Positions 61,303 through 64,000 of a stretch of DNA of 64,000 nucleotides are shown piece after piece; within the stretch, counting starts at the first letter, position 1; every line of letters starts with the position of its first letter. The notes beneath the pieces are model-generated. The model did no database searches. It had not been told where the DNA came from and saw only the letters and a list, made by a program, of their open reading frames with translations. The stretch is from Bacteroidota bacterium. Its GTDB lineage: Bacteria; Bacteroidota; Bacteroidia; 2-12-FULL-35-15. The DNA is taken from positions 310,001-374,000 of the forward strand of contig CANNHN010000001.1 of assembly GCA_947504725.1 (NCBI GenBank), written 5' to 3'. The position numbers and the translations under genes were made by a program.

Positions 61303-61333
61303 CAAATGTAAAATTTTTAATTGAATCGCACAA
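61303..61333 (-). promoter_or_regulatory. Promoter of rpmG-DUF4295
   Basis: Minus strand TTG (61331-61333), 20 nt, TACATTTG (61303-61310). ATG is 29 nt downstream at 61273. Confidence 0.65.
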
Positions 61334-61372
61334 TATATTTTGGGGAAATATCACTCAAAGTAACCACAAAAG

Positions 61373-62764
61373 CTACTTTATCTTGTTAAATTGACTTTCT
61401 TCCTTCATCAAAGCCTCTATTTCTTCCACCTTTTTAGGTAGTTTTCCCGATAAAACTTCTGGTTCACCAGCTGTAATAAGCACATCGTCTTCTATCCGAA
61501 CCCCAATATTCCACCACATTGGATCACATTTGGAGCCAGAAGGTATATAAATCCCTGGTTCAACCGTAATAATACTTCCTGGAGCCAATTTTCCATATGT
61601 TCCGGGGTCATGAACGTCCAAACCAAGATAATGTGAAGTTCCGTGAAAGAAATACTCTATAAAATCATTAGGGTTATTAATAATGCCATTATCCATAAGG
61701 CCTTTTTGAATAAATGCAATTGCAGCTTTATGAGCAGCTCTAAACTCTGCTCCAGGAACACACGCTTTTATTCCAGCTTCTTGGGCGTCTAAAACAATGT
61801 TATAGATAATTTTTTCTTGGGCAGAAAACTTACCATCAACAGGCAACGTACGGGTAACATCGGCTGTATAGCCATGGTATTCGGCTCCAGCGTCAATCAC
61901 TAACAAATCCAATCCGACTAATTTTTTTCGATTGGTTTCATAATGCAGAATGCATGAATTTTCGCCACCACCAACAATAGAGGGATAACCAACATATTCA
62001 GAACCCTGATTTTTAAACATATATTCTACTACAGCTTGCGCTTGATATTCTTTCATTTCGGGCTCCAAAGCTTTCATAACTTCCGCATGTGCCATACAAG
62101 TCATATCAATGGCTTTGCGCATCAAAATAAGCTCTTCAGGTTGTTTTATTTCACGCAAAGTAGCGAGCCAAGTTGCCAAACTCTGATTGTCAGATTTTGT
62201 TGAAACAGATGCTGTTTTTAAGCGAAAATGCTTGATTAAGCTATATAAATCACCTTTATCATTTTTATCGTCTCTTACATCATCATTAAACTCAAGGTGA
62301 AATATTTTATCGAATTTATCGAAGTCAATTTTAAAATCAGCGAATTCGTTGTTAATTAAAACCTTCGAAAAACCCAACTTAGTGGCAACACCAGTTCTAC
62401 CCATTATTTTTCCTGTCCACGATTCTTTAGCAGCATCTCGGTCTTGAACAAAAATCAACTCATTGGTTTTAATGCTATCAAAAAAAGTCTGCTCTTCTTT
62501 AAAAATAAGAAGCAAGGCATTCGGCTCATTTAAGCCTGTTAAATAATAAAAATTTGGATCTTGATGGTAAATAAATTTGGTGTCATTTGCTCTTTGACGC
62601 TCTGCTCCAGCAAAAACAGCTGCACACGTATTCTCTGGTAGAGATTTGCGAATAGCCTCTCTTCTTCCTTTATGGAAGTCTTTTGAAAGCATATCCGTAT
62701 CATAGATTTGAGAGAAGCCTGATAGTGCTATTAAAAGAAATAAGAGTGTTTTAAGGATTTTCAT
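61373..62764 (-). CDS. Exported Xaa-Pro aminopeptidase (aminopeptidase P family)
   Basis: About 463 residues. Start at 62764 gives MKILKTLLFLLIALSGFSQ, a signal peptide, so it acts in the periplasm or outside; the frame reaches ten codons further. N-terminal creatinase-like domain, then the pita-bread metallopeptidase with all five metal ligands: VIDAGAEYHGYTADVTRTL (two Asp), HGTSHYLGLDVHD (His), TVEPGIYIP (Glu) and NIGVRIEDDVLI (Glu). It is inserted between rpmB and rpmG, usually neighbours in this phylum. Confidence 0.94.
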   Translation of the reverse strand: MKILKTLLFLLIALSGFSQIYDTDMLSKDFHKGRREAIRKSLPENTCAAVFAGAERQRANDTKFIYHQDPNFYYLTGLNEPNALLLIFKEEQTFFDSIKTNELIFVQDRDAAKESWTGKIMGRTGVATKLGFSKVLINNEFADFKIDFDKFDKIFHLEFNDDVRDDKNDKGDLYSLIKHFRLKTASVSTKSDNQSLATWLATLREIKQPEELILMRKAIDMTCMAHAEVMKALEPEMKEYQAQAVVEYMFKNQGSEYVGYPSIVGGGENSCILHYETNRKKLVGLDLLVIDAGAEYHGYTADVTRTLPVDGKFSAQEKIIYNIVLDAQEAGIKACVPGAEFRAAHKAAIAFIQKGLMDNGIINNPNDFIEYFFHGTSHYLGLDVHDPGTYGKLAPGSIITVEPGIYIPSGSKCDPMWWNIGVRIEDDVLITAGEPEVLSGKLPKKVEEIEALMKEESQFNKIK

Positions 62765-62867
62765 TTGTAAAGAATTACTATGTAATTCCAGCATTTAGCG
62801 GGATTGATGAAACTAAGACTTTTGAAATCAAAAGCCAAGCCAATAAAATTTCGTCTTCAACAATGAG

Positions 62868-62930
62868 ATCCCGCTCTTCAGCGGGATTTTTAAGACTAAT
62901 CGTTTGCGAAAAGCAAACGATTAGTCTTAA
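62868..62930. repeat. Two stacked hairpins upstream of the aminopeptidase gene
   Basis: ATCCCGCT/AGCGGGAT (62868-62875 with 62880-62887), then a perfect 18-bp inverted pair TTAAGACTAATCGTTTGC (62890-62907) with 62913-62930, loop GAAAA. They lie in the rpmB-aminopeptidase gap beside the rpmB terminator. Confidence 0.8.
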
Positions 62931-62935
62931 ATAAA

Positions 62936-62965
62936 AAAACGTTACTACAAAAGTAGTAACGTTTT
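62936..62965 (-). terminator. Intrinsic terminator of rpmB
   Basis: Stem CGTTACTAC (62940-62948) with GTAGTAACG (62953-62961), 4-nt loop, flanked by A/T runs; on the minus strand it ends in T-run about 30 nt after the rpmB stop. Confidence 0.85.
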
Positions 62966-62995
62966 AATATATAATTTATACCAGTTGTGAAAAAA

Positions 62996-63235
62996 TTACT
63001 TTTTCAAGTAACCAGCTAATCTAGCTTCTTTAACAACAGCAGAAATACCGTTTTTGTTGATTGTTTTAAGAGCAGAAGTAGAAAGTTTAATAGTAATCCA
63101 CTTGTCTTCTTCAGGTAAGAAGAACTTCTTAACTTGCAAGTTCACATTGAACTTACGCTTCGTTTTTGTGTTTGAGTGAGATACTTTATTACCTACAATC
63201 GCTTTTTTTCCTGTGATTTCGCAAACTCTTGACAT
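62996..63235 (-). CDS. rpmB: 50S ribosomal protein L28
   Basis: 79 residues beginning [20 protein letters not shown], with [20 protein letters not shown] and [16 protein letters not shown]. bL28 signature intact. Strong consensus promoter upstream and its own terminator, so it is monocistronic here, unlike the common rpmB-rpmG arrangement. Confidence 0.97.
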   Translation of the reverse strand: MSRVCEITGKKAIVGNKVSHSNTKTKRKFNVNLQVKKFFLPEEDKWITIKLSTSALKTINKNGISAVVKEARLAGYLKK

Positions 63236-63277
63236 TGTATTTTGTATTAAATATGTTCTTTTTTAAATTTCGGACTG

Positions 63278-63308
63278 CAAATATAGGAATTTGTATTTAA
63301 ATGGCAAA
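63278..63308 (-). promoter_or_regulatory. Consensus promoter of rpmB
   Basis: Minus strand TTTG (63305-63308), exactly 19 nt, TATATTTG (63278-63285): the full Bacteroidota consensus. ATG lies 42 nt downstream at 63235. The best promoter in the window. Confidence 0.8.
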
Positions 63309-63324
63309 ATCTTTCTGAATATTG

Positions 63325-64000
63325 TTAAAACTGCAAATAAATCGGCATAACCTGATCGGATTGTTTTACCTGAATCATGATCCAGATAAATACCAGCATA
63401 ATTACTAAACGACCAGCTATAGATACGTTTGACAACACTTTTACCGACAAGGTTTCGTAAGCTTTCGGGATAAAATGTATGATGTATCCCAAAAGCATTA
63501 CCCCTATTACAACCCCATACGCTTCCAACATGGGTTTCCAGGCTGAGCCATTAAAATTGGTAAAGATTTGCGACAAAATCACTTGTGCATCCTGAAAAGA
63601 GCTAGCTTTAAAGAATATCCAGCAGAAACAAACGAAATGAAAGGTAACAATCACTCCAACTATTTTAAATAGCTTAGAGGGTGAATTCAGTATCTTAATT
63701 GACAATCGCACTTTATCAAACGCCAAGGCAATTCCGTGCATCGCTCCCCAAACGATAAAATTAAACGAGGCGCCATGCCATAAACCTCCAAGAATCATTG
63801 TTATCATCAAATTGAGGTATTGACGGAACTTCCCTACTCTATTTCCACCCAAAGAAATGTATAAATAATCTTTCAGCCATGAGGATAATGACATGTGCCA
63901 TCTTCTCCAAAATTCTGTTATACTACTCGACTTATAAGGAGAATCAAAATTGTCATTTATAGTAAAGCCCATCCAACGAGCCATCCCGATGGCCATATCG
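63325..64000 (-). CDS. MBOAT family O-acyltransferase, AlgI-like (5' end outside window)
   Basis: Polytopic membrane O-acyltransferase. The reading frame stays open to the right edge, with the codon before the first ATG (63996) continuing the family sequence DMAIGMARWMGF, so the start is outside. Seen: SSSITEFWRRWHMSLSSWLKDYLYISLGGNR and the catalytic-histidine region LGGLWHGASFNFIVWGAMHG, plus C-terminal helices. AlgI-type enzymes acetylate exopolysaccharides such as alginate or cell-wall glycans; a link with the polysaccharide operon at 40-46 kb is possible but unsupported. Ends about 40 nt before the rpmB promoter region. Confidence 0.92.
   Translation of the reverse strand, partial: DMAIGMARWMGFTINDNFDSPYKSSSITEFWRRWHMSLSSWLKDYLYISLGGNRVGKFRQYLNLMITMILGGLWHGASFNFIVWGAMHGIALAFDKVRLSIKILNSPSKLFKIVGVIVTFHFVCFCWIFFKASSFQDAQVILSQIFTNFNGSAWKPMLEAYGVVIGVMLLGYIIHFIPKAYETLSVKVLSNVSIAGRLVIMLVFIWIMIQVKQSDQVMPIYLQF

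Overview
The window is a contiguous, AT-rich, gene-dense stretch of chromosome from a member of the Bacteroidota. The gene content points there: bacillithiol enzyme BshC, a DUF4295 gene next to rpmG, a long-form GAPDH, a short primary sigma factor, a TonB-dependent receptor with a carboxypeptidase-regulatory-like domain, two CBM9-like/DUF5916 outer-membrane proteins, an OmpA/PD40/TPR lipoprotein and a propeller/Y_Y_Y sensor kinase. The regulatory signals agree: Shine-Dalgarno sequences are largely absent and many genes carry the phylum-type -7 box TAnnTTTG. I could not assign a genus; a free-living, aerobic or facultative, Flavobacteriales-like lineage is only an inference. I saw no tRNA, rRNA, CRISPR array, transposase or prophage.

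Layout. 1-7.3 kb: DedA (cut by the left edge), aroE, uvrB, a small STAS-like protein, recQ and an RlmI-like methyltransferase. 7.3-13 kb: TonB-dependent receptor, phosphoglucomutase/phosphomannomutase, DUF4328 membrane protein and mltG. 13-20.3 kb: DUF5916 outer-membrane protein, a heptaheme cytochrome/TPR lipoprotein, and a tight dapF operon (unknown membrane protein, dapF, unknown, GNAT). 20.5-26 kb: HtrA protease, the primary sigma factor, GAPDH and dapA. 26-29.4 kb: a second DUF5916 protein coupled to a LolD-like ATPase. 29.5-32.1 kb: an arsenic operon (arsR, DUF6428, methyltransferase, aquaporin, arsC) with no recognisable efflux pump. 32-40 kb: thioesterase, a 5'-nucleotidase split into two genes, dnaA, a large sensor kinase, LMW phosphatase and an RsmI-like methylase. 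40.3-46.3 kb: a four-gene operon that looks like a synthase-export machine for an exopolysaccharide (TolC/TIM-barrel fusion, HlyD adaptor, zinc-ribbon protein with a degenerate GGDEF-like end, processive GT2). 46.3-51.7 kb: a DPM1-like GT2, the SRP RNA, fsa, a YciO-like protein and small secreted proteins. 52-64 kb: OmpA-family lipoprotein, queE, bshC, Nudix, SiaC-like protein, rimO, AI-2E-family permease, ftsY, DUF4295, rpmG, a secreted aminopeptidase P, rpmB and an MBOAT acyltransferase (cut by the right edge).

The most distinctive parts are the 40.3-46.3 kb operon, which I rate the best candidate for an undescribed system; the arsenic operon in which an aquaporin seems to be the arsenite exit; and a rich set of palindromic intergenic repeats that often abut stop codons. 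Many genes are packed with ATGA, TAATG or shared-stop overlaps, so translational coupling and convergent antisense overlap are common.
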